DNA from: Balamuthia mandrillaris
Lineage: Eukaryota; Discosea; Longamoebia; Balamuthiidae
Direction of reading: 5' to 3'
NCBI GenBank assembly: GCA_031835245.1
Contig: JAVKOQ010000064.1
Location: 62,001 to 126,000, forward strand
DNA length: 64,000 nucleotides
The notes under the pieces were generated by a model that did not search any database, was not told where the DNA came from, and saw nothing but the letters and a program-made list of their open reading frames with translations. The first letter of the stretch is position 1. Every line of letters begins with the position of its first letter. Below, one piece after another: positions 33,782 to 44,807 of this stretch. The position numbers and the translations under genes are program-made.

Positions 33782-34902
33782 TTAGAGTGCAGCCTTTTGA
33801 GCAGACTTGGCTGGTCTGGATTTCAACAGAGCAGTGATCTGGGTCAGTTGCTCTCGTGAGACTCTTGGCTCGGCATACAGCCAGCTGCCACCATCCACCA
33901 CCATCGTGTGGCCTGTTATCCAGGAAGCGGCTGGGCTTGCCAAGAATACTGCGGTCAACCCTATGTCCTCCACTGTTCCCATTCTTATATATGCATGAAT
34001 AAAAAAAAGAGGGACGAAGATACAGCTTAATAAATATGAAAGAACAGGAATCAGAACTACAACAAGAATGGGAACAAACCTTCCAACCGGAATTGCAGAA
34101 GCAACATTGGCAGTCCAGGAAGGATCCTTGAATGCCATAGCGCTCAACCTCTCCAAGCCTTCTGTGCCCTGCACGGGGCCAGGCGCTATGCCATTGACAC
34201 GGATGCCGAAGCGACCCCATTCCACTCCCAAACCCCTGGTGAGGGCGTCCACGCCAGCCTTGGCGGCGGACGGGTGAAGCTGCCATTGGGTGGCACCATA
34301 GTGGAGCGTGGCAGAGATGTTGATGATGCACCCGTTGCCTGATTTCTTGAGGGCAGGGAAGCATGCACGACTTACGTTGAAGCTGCCGTTGAGGTCTATG
34401 TCCACCACTGTGGAGTGTTTGTTGTTGTTAGGAGAGAACGAGAGAGAAGAGAGAAGAGAATAGGGATTAGCATAAAGAAGCAGAAGAACGCAGGAAAACA
34501 ACTAAGCAGAAAACAGCACATGAAAAGAGCAAGAAGGACGATAAACAAACCGGTCTTAAATGCATTATAGGACAGCTCCTCAGCAGGACACAAAAAGTTG
34601 CCAGCAGCACAATTGACCACAATGCTGAGCTTTCCAAAGGTTTCCACCACCCGCTTGACCACGCTCTCCACTTCGTCCGGCTTCCTAACATCACCGGCCA
34701 GGCCCAAGGCCTCGATGCCGTCCTTCTTCAGGGACTCCACCGCCTCGGCCAGCTTCTCAGCGCGCCGCCCCGTGATGGCCACCTTGGCGCCATGCAGGCC
34801 CAAGGCGCGGGTGATCCCAAACCCTATGCCGGTGGCTCCCCCCGTGATCAAGGCCACTTGCCCTCGCAACACATCCCCTTTGAACGGGCTTTGGCTTGCC
34901 AT
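33782..34902 (-). CDS. DECR2: Peroxisomal 2,4-dienoyl-CoA reductase-like SDR
   Basis: NADPH-dependent reduction of 2,4-dienoyl-CoA, needed for beta-oxidation of polyunsaturated fatty acids. The Rossmann motif is LITGGATGIGFGI near residue 20. The strongly diagnostic NCAAGNFLCPAEELSYNAFKT and DIDLNGSFNVSRACF blocks match animal DECR2. The catalytic-helix lysine sits in HPSAAKAGVDALTR, and PGPVQGTEG and TGHTMVVDGGSW follow. Three exons (34902 to about 34553, about 34409-34083, about 33990-33782). DECR2 normally ends in a PTS1 such as AKL. Here the tail is AQKAAL, not canonical, so peroxisomal import is uncertain. The stop is TAA at 33782-33784. Confidence 0.9.
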
Positions 34903-35030
34903 TTGTCTTTGCTGCTTTCTAACTTGTGGGTTTATGTCGACGGTAATTAATCGCTAGCTAGTATGTTGAGCAGTTGTGGCCTTTTTTTGCACAAACCTCC
35001 TAGTATGAATTGTCTACAAATAAAACAAGC

Positions 35031-35160
35031 AACGCGAAATGGTTTGGTTTGGCGACGCTGATTTTCCCCGCTAAAGATATCACGGAAACGCACGGACTTT
35101 TTTGCTGCCCTTTTTTCCCTTGCCATTTCTTTTCAGTCCACTTCAAGCGGATGTTGTGAC
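35031..35160 (+). repeat. Dispersed repeat, copy B
   Basis: Second copy of the element at 13,571-13,700, in the same orientation on the + strand. It lies 130 bases upstream of the DECR2 ATG (antisense to it) and 145 bases downstream of the P450 stop. Confidence 0.8.
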
Positions 35161-35304
35161 TGATTGTTCAGCTAAACTGGGAGAAGCTCCACTTTCTCGA
35201 TGAGAGCCACTATGTCTCGAAGAAACTCCAGAGTAATAAAGACATTTCCGTTGTACAAGCAAAAACAAGTCGCTTTTTTTTTTTTGGTTTTCGTTTTTGT
35301 CACT

Positions 35305-37500
35305 TTACTCGGAAGAGCCGCGCCTGGAAATAGTACACATGACAGGATTGTTGGGAGGAGGCATGATGATCAGCGGGTTGGCGGCCGGCATCTCCCCTTC
35401 CTCCTTCTGGTCCAACCATTTGAAGTCGTAGTCTCGGAACATTAGGGTCCAGCAGGTCTTCACCAGCTGTTTGGCAAAGATCTCTCCCTTGCAGCGATGC
35501 GGGCCCGTTCCCCAGAAGCCCCACACCTTACGAGCAAAGGATGCGTCCCTTTGGGAAGAGCGGTGAGCAAGCAGGATAACAGACAGGAGAAAGAGAAAAG
35601 CAGCTTCAAAAACACCAAGCGGAAAGAAAAATAAAAGAAACGTACTTTCCAATGTCTCCTTCAGGAGACCACCGATCAGGATTAAATCGCTCGGGCTCCT
35701 TAAAGACCTCAGGGTCCATGTTGTTGACCAGCGGCGATGTGGTGATGTAATAGCCCTTGGGGATCGTATAGCCGCCATACTCCATCGACTTCATGCACAT
35801 ACGAGAGGCGGAGAGCCCGCCAAAGATGGGACGCACAGTCTCTCTCATGGTGTTTTCCATGTACTCCAGCTTCTTGAGATCTGCAAGAGTAAAGTCCTCC
35901 CCCAAGCCATCAATTTCCTCTCGAAGTCGTTCCCTAATATTAGAAAAAGAAAATAGTGATGAGCGCTAGATTTAAAAGGGAAGAAAAAGAATATTGCTGT
36001 ACATACAAGACATTGGGACGAGTGATGATAGCCATGACCGTCCAGAAGAAGGTTCGAAGGGTGTTAACTCGGGCCGCAAAGAAGATGGTCAAAGTTCTGC
36101 AAACAGTGCACAATCAATTTGGTGGCAAGAAAACAAAATCCAACAACAACCATTCAGAGAGAGCAGAGAGAGATAGCTACCTTTCCAACAATTCTGGTCG
36201 AGTCCAAGGGGTTCCATCTTTGTGAGGAATGGTGACGTAGGCATTCAGGTAGTCATGATATTGTTTGCCTTCTTCCTCCCACTCACGTTTCCGCTTGTCG
36301 ACTAATGATTTAAAAGAAAGAAACAAAACACGTTAAGAAACAGAAGTGAGAATAGGAGAAAATAAGGGATAAACAATACCGATTGGCTGAATGATGTCGT
36401 TCAACTGCTTACGAATGTATCGCACACGGCGAGGAGTGCCAAAGGGAAGCCAGTAGAACAAGATGTTAAAGAAGCTAAGGCCCTTCTCCTCCAATTCATC
36501 GTATAGGTCTTTGAATTCTTTGGGAGCACTTTTGCGGATCTCTTCTCCCACAAAGCAACGAATATTGATATTGGTAACCAGAATATCTATTTCCTCATAC
36601 ATGTTGAACGGCTTGCCTTTATGTTCAAGATGGTAACAATATCGGACAAAAGTTGAGGAGCAGAAGGAGAAGGAGGGGCAGAACAGAGTTAGAGAAACGA
36701 GCTTAAAGATGGAAAGAGGCAACCGTACCCCGTTTAATTAGTTCCTCGGCCCACAGTTTGGTCTCTTCCTTCATGTGGTTGAAGAAGACCTCTTTGGGGG
36801 CGTTGAGCGAGTTCACGATCTTGATCGCTCTCTCGTTGTGGAAGGCGAGGTCGGCTCCGGGGTTGAGCGTCTCAGGACCCAAAATGCCACGGAAGAAGAA
36901 CTCATTTCCTTTGCTGTCAAGGTTGGGTCGCGTTAGTGTGGACAAAAAAGCACACATACACACAAAATGAAGCAATGAGAGAAAGCTGAGAATGGGGGGG
37001 GAGAAGGAAAGACACTCACTTGAAGTCCCAAACCTCATCTTTGGTTTTGTACAAGTCGTCCATCTCTTGCACTCCTGAAGGTGGACACAAAGAGGGAAAG
37101 CGCGACCGACAAGGAAGAGAGTGTGAGTGCCTGAAACACGATTCTCCAAACAAAACCGATCAACAAGAGTGAGAAACAAACCCAAAACAAACACTCGCCT
37201 AAACAAGATTTCATCAATGGTAAAGACGTTGCCATACTTCACATCAGGAAAAAAAAAGTTAATCATCCAAAAAAAAAAGTCAGGAGCCTTTGCGGGGGAA
37301 GAGCTACAAACTTGTTTGCGACACTCGGTCAAGAAACCCAGCGGGTCACGCATCAAGGCGCCGGTGGCGCCGTAGCGACTGCCCTTCCAACGCACCACCG
37401 GCGGGATGCCCGGCGGGTCATAGGTCATGTACTTTACAAAGGCCAACACCAGGATGACGAGCACCAGCACCGTCACCGCCGCAACCGTCCACCACACCAT
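35305..37500 (-). CDS. Cytochrome P450, CYP51/CYP7/CYP8-like clan, unusual I-helix
   Basis: A membrane-anchored haem monooxygenase-fold protein. N-terminal anchor WTVAAVTVLVLVILVLAFV, then proline hinge PPGIPP and a YGNVFTIDE strand. Around 36,850 the block FNHMKEETKLWAEEL, then NINIRCFVGEEIR and LFYWLPFGTPRRVR resemble CYP51. The I-helix reads FFAARVNTLRTFFW (about 36,090-36,045), lacking the usual AGxDTT and closer to the xxGNTxPAxFW of CYP7/CYP8. The K-helix ExxR is ETVR, and the haem loop is FWGTGPHRCKGE with the cysteine ligand. The protein ends NNPVMCTISRRGSSE. About eight introns. ATG 37500, TAA 35305-35307. Substrate unknown: sterol, fatty-acid endoperoxide or related lipid. An isomerase-type activity is possible given the I-helix. 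Confidence 0.85.
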
Positions 37501-37936
37501 TCTTTTTTTTTTTTTTCGTTGGTTGTTTCGGTTTTGTTTTTGTTGGAGAACAATGAAAGCAGAACAAAGAAAAGAATGAAAAAAAAAAACTGTCTCTCTT
37601 TTCCGCACACACAAACCTTGCAGATTTTGTTGTTAATTGAATGAACTGCTTCGGTTTCCTAATGCGGGACGTCGACGGGAATGGAGAAGCACGGGAAAGG
37701 AAAAAATGGGCCGCGGATTGGAGATTTAAGGTCGCCTCATTACGCACGGGTTCCCTGGCTAATTTTTCCAGTTTGGAATGTAGATCCGTGAGCTTTGCTA
37801 TTATGGGTTGCGTGTTTTAGCATATTCCGTCGACATGTGGATTTGTGTAGACATGTACAATTATTTTAGAGGAATCGAGATCAACCTGGAATTGATCGAG
37901 AAGACAGCGTCACACGCACACATACACGCAGCCGCC
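37501..37936. promoter_or_regulatory. Divergent promoter region between P450 and PreP
   Basis: A 436-base gap separates two divergent start codons, so both promoters must lie here or within 5' UTRs. It has a T-run next to the P450 ATG (37,502-37,516) and an otherwise unremarkable middle. No TATA box was recognised. Confidence 0.5.
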
Positions 37937-38934
37937 ATGCAGAGAGGACTGTTTGGCTTTGCTTTGGCGGGGAGGAAGACGCCTCTTGCCCAGCCGCGCT
38001 TGCTCCACTCGCGCAGCGTCAGCGCCGCTTTTTGGTACGAGTGCACGCAGCCTCAAGATACATAAAAAAAAAACTTTCACATAAGCACCCTCACTCACCG
38101 CAAACCCGTTTGCAGCGCACAGCGAACCGTGCGGGCATGTCCTTCCATCCGTTTCGGTGGGTCTCGCCCGCTGGTGGGCTCCATTCCTCGCGGACGTGCC
38201 CTGCACACTGCTGCCTCTACCACTGCCCCTCCGGTTGTCTCTACCATTGCAACCGCAGCGCCCAATCTGAAACGAGGAGAAGGTCCACTACACTCCCCAT
38301 TAGTTATTTTTGGGTGTTTTGTTGACACTTTTCGTCTTTAGAGAGGGAGCGTTGTTCTCTTTCTGTCGGTGATAGACTACATGGCTATCGAGTGCTTCGT
38401 GTAACCACTTCTCTCTCTCACTCTCTCTCTGCTCTTTCCCTCTCTCTTTTAGTCTTTCTCTCTTCTCTTGTTCTAGTTCTCCTCTTCTTTCTTCGCTAGT
38501 GGGCTCCCTCTCGTCTCCCCATTTATGACTTTTCCCCTTATTATAGGTAACACCAGTGCCAGAGCGTAACTTTATGACATACCACCTTATTCATGAGGCC
38601 ACTGGAGCAGAGCACTTTCACGTCGACTGTGCTGATAACAATAATGCCTTCTTGTACCTTTAATTTCTGTTTTCTTCTCTCCTCTCTCTTCTTCTTCTTC
38701 ATCTTTCTAACTTCATCTGGCGTTCAACTGAAAACAATAGTGTTACACTTAAGACTATCCCAACGGATTCAACAGGTGTGGCTCACATCCTAGAACACAC
38801 AACCCTTTGTGGCTCACAAAAGTATCCTGTTAGAGATCCTTTCTTCAATATGTTGAAACGTAGCATGAATACTTACATGAACGCGTACACCGGTTTGCTA
38901 TCTTTGACAATCTCCTTCTCTTCCTCCCTTCCTT

Positions 38935-38972
<38 letters not shown>

Positions 38973-41900
38973 TATTACATAACTTAACCCTCTCTCTCTT
39001 TCACTCTCTTTCTCTCGCTTCCCCCTCTCTCCCTTACTTCTCGTTGACGGAGAACAGCACCGGATCATACATCATATCCATTTGCCACTCAAAACGCCCA
39101 GGACTTCAAAAATCTCCTTTCTGTCTACTTGAACTGCGTATTCTTTCCTCTGTTGCAGGAAATGGACTTCAGACAGGAGGGCCACCGTTTGGAATTTGAA
39201 CAACTCACAGGTAGGTCATCCACCATCTTATTACCAATCTCTTTTTCATTTGTTAACAAACAAATAGATGCATCCTCTCCACTGAAGTTCAAAGGTGTAG
39301 TCTATAATGAAATGAAAGGCGCTCTGGTCTGTTTCTCTGCTTGTTATGTTGCTGTGTTTCTTCCTTTTACTAACTCTATAAACCTCACAAATTGTTTCTG
39401 CACCATAACATACTCAGTCGGACAGCAACTCGTTATTTGCAGAGCGGCTTACAATGGCGCTGTACCCAACCACCACTTATCACTATAACTCTGGAGGAGA
39501 ACCCAGCGACATTCCAAGCCTCAGCTACGACGCTCTGCGCAGCTTCCACCAACGCCACTACCACCCGTCTAATGCTCGATTTTACACCTATGGAGACCTT
39601 TCACTGAGTGAACACCTCAAGTTCATTCACGATGAATGTCTTTCTCACTTTGAAAAAGAACAACAGCAGCAACATAAAATATCTCCCCCTGTTGTACCGG
39701 ATGAGCAGCGCTTCACATCGCCACAGCGGGTGGAGACTACAGCTCCTCCTATTCCAGGAGCTGACCCCGAGAGACAAAATAAGTTCGCCATCGCTTGGCT
39801 TGCTAATAACACGACCGACACGTTTGAGACGCTGTGTATGAGCCTGCTGTCGAAGTTGTTGTTGGATGGCCCCAATGCGCCCATGCACAAAGCCCTTATA
39901 GAGTCGAACATTGGTCTTGATTATGCTCCTTCCACAGGTTATAATCCTGGTGCCAGGTTTATACCCTTCTGTTTTTCGCGTTCTTTCTATTTTACTCCTT
40001 ATTCTTGTGTTGTAATTCGTGTTCGTTCTTCTTCATTTCTCCTTCATATCGTTTGACATTGCAGAGAAGCTTCATTTGCTGTGGGCCTGAGTGGCATTGT
40101 TGATAAAGATATTGAAAGGGTGGAGTCTATCATCATGTCTACGTTGGAAGAAGCCGCCAAAGACGGCTTTCCGCAAGAGCGTATTGATTCTATTCTTCAT
40201 CAGTTGGAAATAGGCTTGAAGCATGTACGTTTCTTTCATACTCGCTTCTTCTTTATTGTTTTCATCATCATTTTAGCATGATGAACTAATGTAGAATATA
40301 AAACAGGTTACATCCGACTTTGGAATGACCGTTGGCAGTGGAATAAATTATTCGTGGATTCATGGAAATGACCCGGTCAATCCTATCCTCTTTGATAAGG
40401 TACCTTTTTGCTCTTTTTTTTTTTTTTTTTTTTTTTGCACAAATGTAACTGAGACACCGTTACACAATTTCATAAACAGAATATCGGAAGGCTGAAGGAA
40501 GAATTAGCAACGCAGGGTCAAGACTTTTTCAAACAAAGAATTAAAAAGTATTTACTGGAGAATCAACATCGAGTTGCTCTTGTAATGAGGCCAGGTGGGT
40601 TCTCTTTTCCTACTTCGCCTCTTGTGCTTTCTCTAACCACATATTTTTTTATTTGTTCTAGATGAACAATACCTGAGCAAACAAGACAAAGAAGAACATG
40701 AAAAATTGCGGAAGATTCGCTCCAAGCTAACACCACAGGACGTCGAGGCCATCATTGAACAAGGAAAGACACTGAAAGAAAAACAGGAGACCACACAAGG
40801 TACCCCTTCCTTTGCCACATAAACTGTGACACAATTTGTTTAACTCGTTGTTGCTTGTTTCTCGTTATAGATGTTTCTTGTTTGCCAACGTTACATTTGT
40901 CCGACGTTCCAAAAGAAGCCCCAGGTAAAGATGTCAGATTGGAAAGACGAGCGGTACCGCTGTCGCGCGGAATGGAAGTGCCGCTGTTGGCAGTACCTCA
41001 ACCCACGAACGGCCTCACCTACTTTAGAGCGCTTTTGGACATTCACTCCCTGCCAAAGGAACTCACACCTTATGTTCCTCTCTTTGCTTCTGTACGTAAA
41101 ATTTTTAAAGAAGAAAAGCCATCGGAGCTTACTTACCTTTCAAAAGGTATTTACGGAGATGGGAGCAGGCAAGATGGATTACCGTCAGTTTGCACAAGAG
41201 ATAGAAACATACACAGGAGGCATTGGAGTGAGTGCCAACATCATTCTTCATCCAAACGGTTTGATATTGCCCATCTTGTTCAATCTTTCTCTTTTTAGGA
41301 CAAAACTCTAAGTGATGGATTTGGTTGTATAGATGTATCTCAGTACAAAAACCAGCTCTATCTTCACAGCTACTGCCTCGACAGAAATTTGTCTCACATG
41401 TTCGACCTCATCCAAACTGTTTTTAACGAACCAAAGTTTGACGATCTGGAACATCTGCAGTCCTTGATTTCTCAAATGACTTCGGATGCTCAAGAATCGC
41501 TTATAAGCAGTGGCCATTCCTACGCCAAGTCTACCGCTGCTGCTGTCTTCTCTGATGCCTTTGTATGTCATCTCTCTCATGTTCTTTCTTCTGATCCTTC
41601 TTCGACTTCTTTGTTTGAGCCAACCATTTTGCATGCTGTTGTATTGTTCCTAGGCACTCTCCGAGGAATGGCAAGGGGTATCCAACGTTCGTTTCTTGCA
41701 ACAGCTGCTGCAAAAAGGCGAGTTTGAACTCCTTGCCGAGAAGTTCAAAGCCATCGCCAACCATGTTTTGGACTCGAACAGAATGCGATGCAGTCTCGTG
41801 GCAGAGGAAAGCACTCTTCCTGTTGCAGAGAACAAAATGAAAGAGTTCTTGGCGAATCTTAGAGCTGATACTGACACCTCTCACTATGATAGCAAAGCTG

Positions 41901-42673
41901 GCTATAAGGTCTCCCCCCATTCTCTCTCCCCTCTTCTCCTGGTCTCTTCTTTGCCATTATTTATTTGAATATTTTGATAGTCTGCAAACTTTCGCCCGTT
42001 GACGGAAGAGCGATCCACGTTCATCCCCCTTCCCGCTTCTGTTAACTTTGTGGTCAAATGCTTGCCCAGCGTGCCCTATCAACACCCCGACGCGCCGTCT
42101 CTAAGGGTAATCTTTCTCTACTTCACTTCACTTGCAGCCTGTTATTTGAAAGCTTACTCAAAAAAAAAAACCACTACCAAACCAAAGGTGTTAGCCAGTC
42201 TGCTGAGCTCTCAATACCTTCACAGAGAGATCCGCGAGAAAGGCGGCGCTTACGGTGGTGGCGCCCTCTCGGGCGAAGGCCTCTTTGCCTACTACTCCTA
42301 CCGCGATCCCAACACCACTCAAACTCTGGACGTCTACCGCCGCTCTCTGGACTGGCTGCAACGGTCCGAGTCCTTCACGGAGCAGGACTTGGAGGAGGCC
42401 AAGATGCGACTGTTCAGCTCCTTGGACTCTCCCGTGGCTCCCTCCAACCAGGGCACCCAGGAGTTTCTGCGCGACATCACCTACGAGATGAGACAGCGGC
42501 ACAGGGAGGCGCTCTTTGCCACAACGCGAGCGGATTTGCTCTCCGTGGCTGACAGGTATCTGGACGACAGAGAAGGCAAAGCGAAAGCGTCGATTGCGAT
42601 TTTGGGAGCGACGGAGAAGGCGGAGGATGGACAACACGAGGAAGATTTTGAAGAAGAGGGAGAGCGTCAGTAA
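37937..42673 (+). CDS. PITRM1: Mitochondrial presequence protease, M16C metallopeptidase (PreP/CYM1/PITRM1)
   Basis: Matrix protease that degrades cleaved targeting peptides. The N-terminus ([20 protein letters not shown], then SRSV) is Arg/Leu/Ser-rich and acid-free, as a mitochondrial presequence should be. The inverted zinc motif is HILEH in [14 protein letters not shown] (38,780-38,820), with the third ligand in [10 protein letters not shown] (39,300). The four-domain M16C layout is full: [13 protein letters not shown], the linker helices near 40,700, the second-half [11 protein letters not shown], and the C-terminal substrate-contact block REIRKGGAY-type ([12 protein letters not shown]). 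About 1,000 residues in about 17 exons. The first intron begins near 38,035 and the exon at 38,548 starts VTPVPERNF. The stop is TAA at 42671-42673 and a CT repeat begins about 15 bases later. Confidence 0.93.
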
Positions 42674-42680
42674 CTTTTAT

Positions 42681-42721
<41 letters not shown>

Positions 42722-42826
42722 GTCTCTCTTTTTTTAAAGAGAAAAGAAAACAAAAAAATTTAAATAAGAGATAAACGCGTTGTTGGTTTGTTGGTGATTG
42801 AGAAGAGAGGAAGAAACACGAGGTGC

Positions 42827-43507
42827 TTAGTTGAGGAGACCATAACCAGCGTCCTCGTGGTTCTTGCGCAGAGCCAAGCAGAGAGCAATGTTGGTGGCCA
42901 GGAAGAAGGGCCAGCCCAAAACAAGGAACCACCAGCCGATGGGAGCCCACACCCTGGTGAGGTTGCCCTCGGTGGTGTGGCCCACAAAGGTATCCCAGGG
43001 ACCCTCACCTTCGGTAAAGCCGGAGGATTTGGAGAAGGCCTTGGGCAAAGCGGCCGCGAAGTAGACGATCACGATGAAGGAGAGGAGCAAGGCGAGCACG
43101 GCCAGCAACACGCAGACCAGGTTGATGGCGGTGGGGGTCCTCTTCACGCAGCAGCAACGGGCGCTCCAGTAGATGGTTACTACGAGGGCCAGGATGGTGG
43201 AGATGAGCAACATGAAGAAGCTAGGCGCAAAGAGGTTGGTGAGGTCGTCGTCCTTGCCCCAGAACTTGGTGGAGGGCTCGTCCTTGCAGGGGTCGATCGT
43301 GCCGCAGCTTCCGGAGGAGGCGCAAACGGCGTTGGCCCAGAGGAACACGGTGGCCACGGTGCAGTCGGAGCTGGAGCTGGAGCTGGTGGGGTTGGGGAAG
43401 GTGACGCTGGTGAAGTACCAGGGGATCACCAGGGCCAGGAAGAACAGAACCAGGGCGAACCAGCTGAGGCAGCTGCCCACGCAATTGCTTGTCTTGATGC
43501 TTCCCAT
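42827..43507 (-). CDS. Four-transmembrane protein, claudin/PMP22-like topology
   Basis: An intronless 226-residue membrane protein. Hydrophobic segments: about residues 12-32 (SWFALVLFFLALVIPWYF), 95-115 (FFMLLISTILALVVTIYW), 125-150 (NLVCVLLAVLALLLSFIVIV) and 190-215 (WWFLVLGWPFFLATNIALCL). A Ser-rich extracellular loop with four cysteines (DCT, VCASSGSC, DPC) follows TM1, and a CCCVK cluster after TM2 could be palmitoylated. The topology resembles claudin/PMP22-type tetraspans, but no family signature is firm. Third positions are strongly GC-biased, more than in neighbours, which suggests high expression. It converges with PreP (153 bases between stops). ATG 43507, TAA 42827-42829. Confidence 0.8.
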   Translation of the reverse strand: MGSIKTSNCVGSCLSWFALVLFFLALVIPWYFTSVTFPNPTSSSSSSDCTVATVFLWANAVCASSGSCGTIDPCKDEPSTKFWGKDDDLTNLFAPSFFMLLISTILALVVTIYWSARCCCVKRTPTAINLVCVLLAVLALLLSFIVIVYFAAALPKAFSKSSGFTEGEGPWDTFVGHTTEGNLTRVWAPIGWWFLVLGWPFFLATNIALCLALRKNHEDAGYGLLN

Positions 43508-44486
43508 TGTCTCTCTTTCTCTCTGTGAGAGTGCGGTACAAGTAACTATTTACTGTGGTGGTGGTTTGTTTGGCTCTGCGAGAAAAAAGAAAAAAAGAAA
43601 ACAGCAAATAATAATAATAATAAATAGAGACATTACAGTGGAAAAAAATTGGAAGGCCACGAAAAAAAAAATTGGTTCGAACGGACCAATCGTAAAATTG
43701 TGTTGATTATATTAAATGAAATTTGTCCTTATTTAGGTGTGTTGGGTATTTGTGGCTATTAGTATAATAGCTGTCAGAGGCCTCTCCCCCATTGGCTCTC
43801 CCGTGGCTACGAATATTTTCTGGTTTGAATTTTTCTTTTCTGTTCAAAAAAGTTACCACGAAAAGTCGGTCCGACAAACTTCTACGGCTGGCTTTGTTCC
43901 AACTTTTTGCTTGCTTCACGGATGCCACACCGTTCGCTTTTTTCCTTTGCGTTTCATTTTGGTTAGTGGTACCGGAAACGGTGGGTTCGGTTACGGTTGG
44001 TTTGGGGAGAAAGAACAAAGGAGCGACTTGAGTGGGCATTGCAGCAAAAAGTTGTGCGACTGAAGGGGGTTCTCTTCTGAATAAACAATTATCATGGATA
44101 ATTTCCCTTTAAAAGTGTTTATTGCGGACATATGCGATAGTTTTGTCGATAATCATACGATTTACGTTAAAATTTTGGGAAGTAAGCGATAGGCCGAGGA
44201 GAACACGACGTGACAACCAAAGAGCACGCGAAAAAGTTTTGGTTCAGTGAGAGAGAGGAGAGAGCCGAAACAGAGTAAGCAAAAGAGCATTTTGACGGGT
44301 TTGTTTGGTTTGTTTGTGCACCAACAAAGACCTTTACTTTGCTGCTACTTTGTTTTTTTTTTTTTTGTTTTGAGGAGAGAAAAAAAGACCTTCACTCTGG
44401 TCCCTCTCTCGCTCTCTCTCACTTCTTGCGTCGGCGATTGGATTTTTTTGCTTCTTTAAAAAAAACAAGAAGAGTGTTGTGAACCC
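43508..44486. other. Divergent intergenic region with AT-rich core
   Basis: Almost 1 kb between divergent genes. No coding signal. It contains homopolymer and TAA-repeat runs (43,600-43,625), an AACAATTATC motif near 44,085 followed by AT-rich DNA to 44,190, and a CT-rich 5' UTR-like stretch (44,395-44,420). It presumably carries the promoters of the four-TM gene and the giant gene. Confidence 0.45.
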
Positions 44487-44763
44487 ATGGAGACCCCTTT
44501 TGATAAGCTGGATGAGATCAAGGATGAGGGACAGACATCGACGGAGGCCATGGTAGAGGAACAACCGGCCGAAGGAGGTCCCCCACCACCGCCAACCAAC
44601 GCGCGCGTCTTTGACTTTCGTCACGGCGAAGTGCCCCAAGGTTTTACCTTTCTCTTTTGGTGAGAACTAATCGATATCAGCGCTGACCCTTTCTTTCGCG
44701 GGCTCTCTCTCTCTCTCTCTCTCACTCTCACTCACTCCTCCCTCTCTCGCTCACTGTTCTCGG

Positions 44764-44807
<44 letters not shown>

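Noticed and set aside
42788-43528. Open + frame of 246 codons opposite the four-TM gene
   Set aside because: Its Gly/Glu-rich composition is the mirror of hydrophobic GC-rich codons on the minus strand, which has clear membrane segments.
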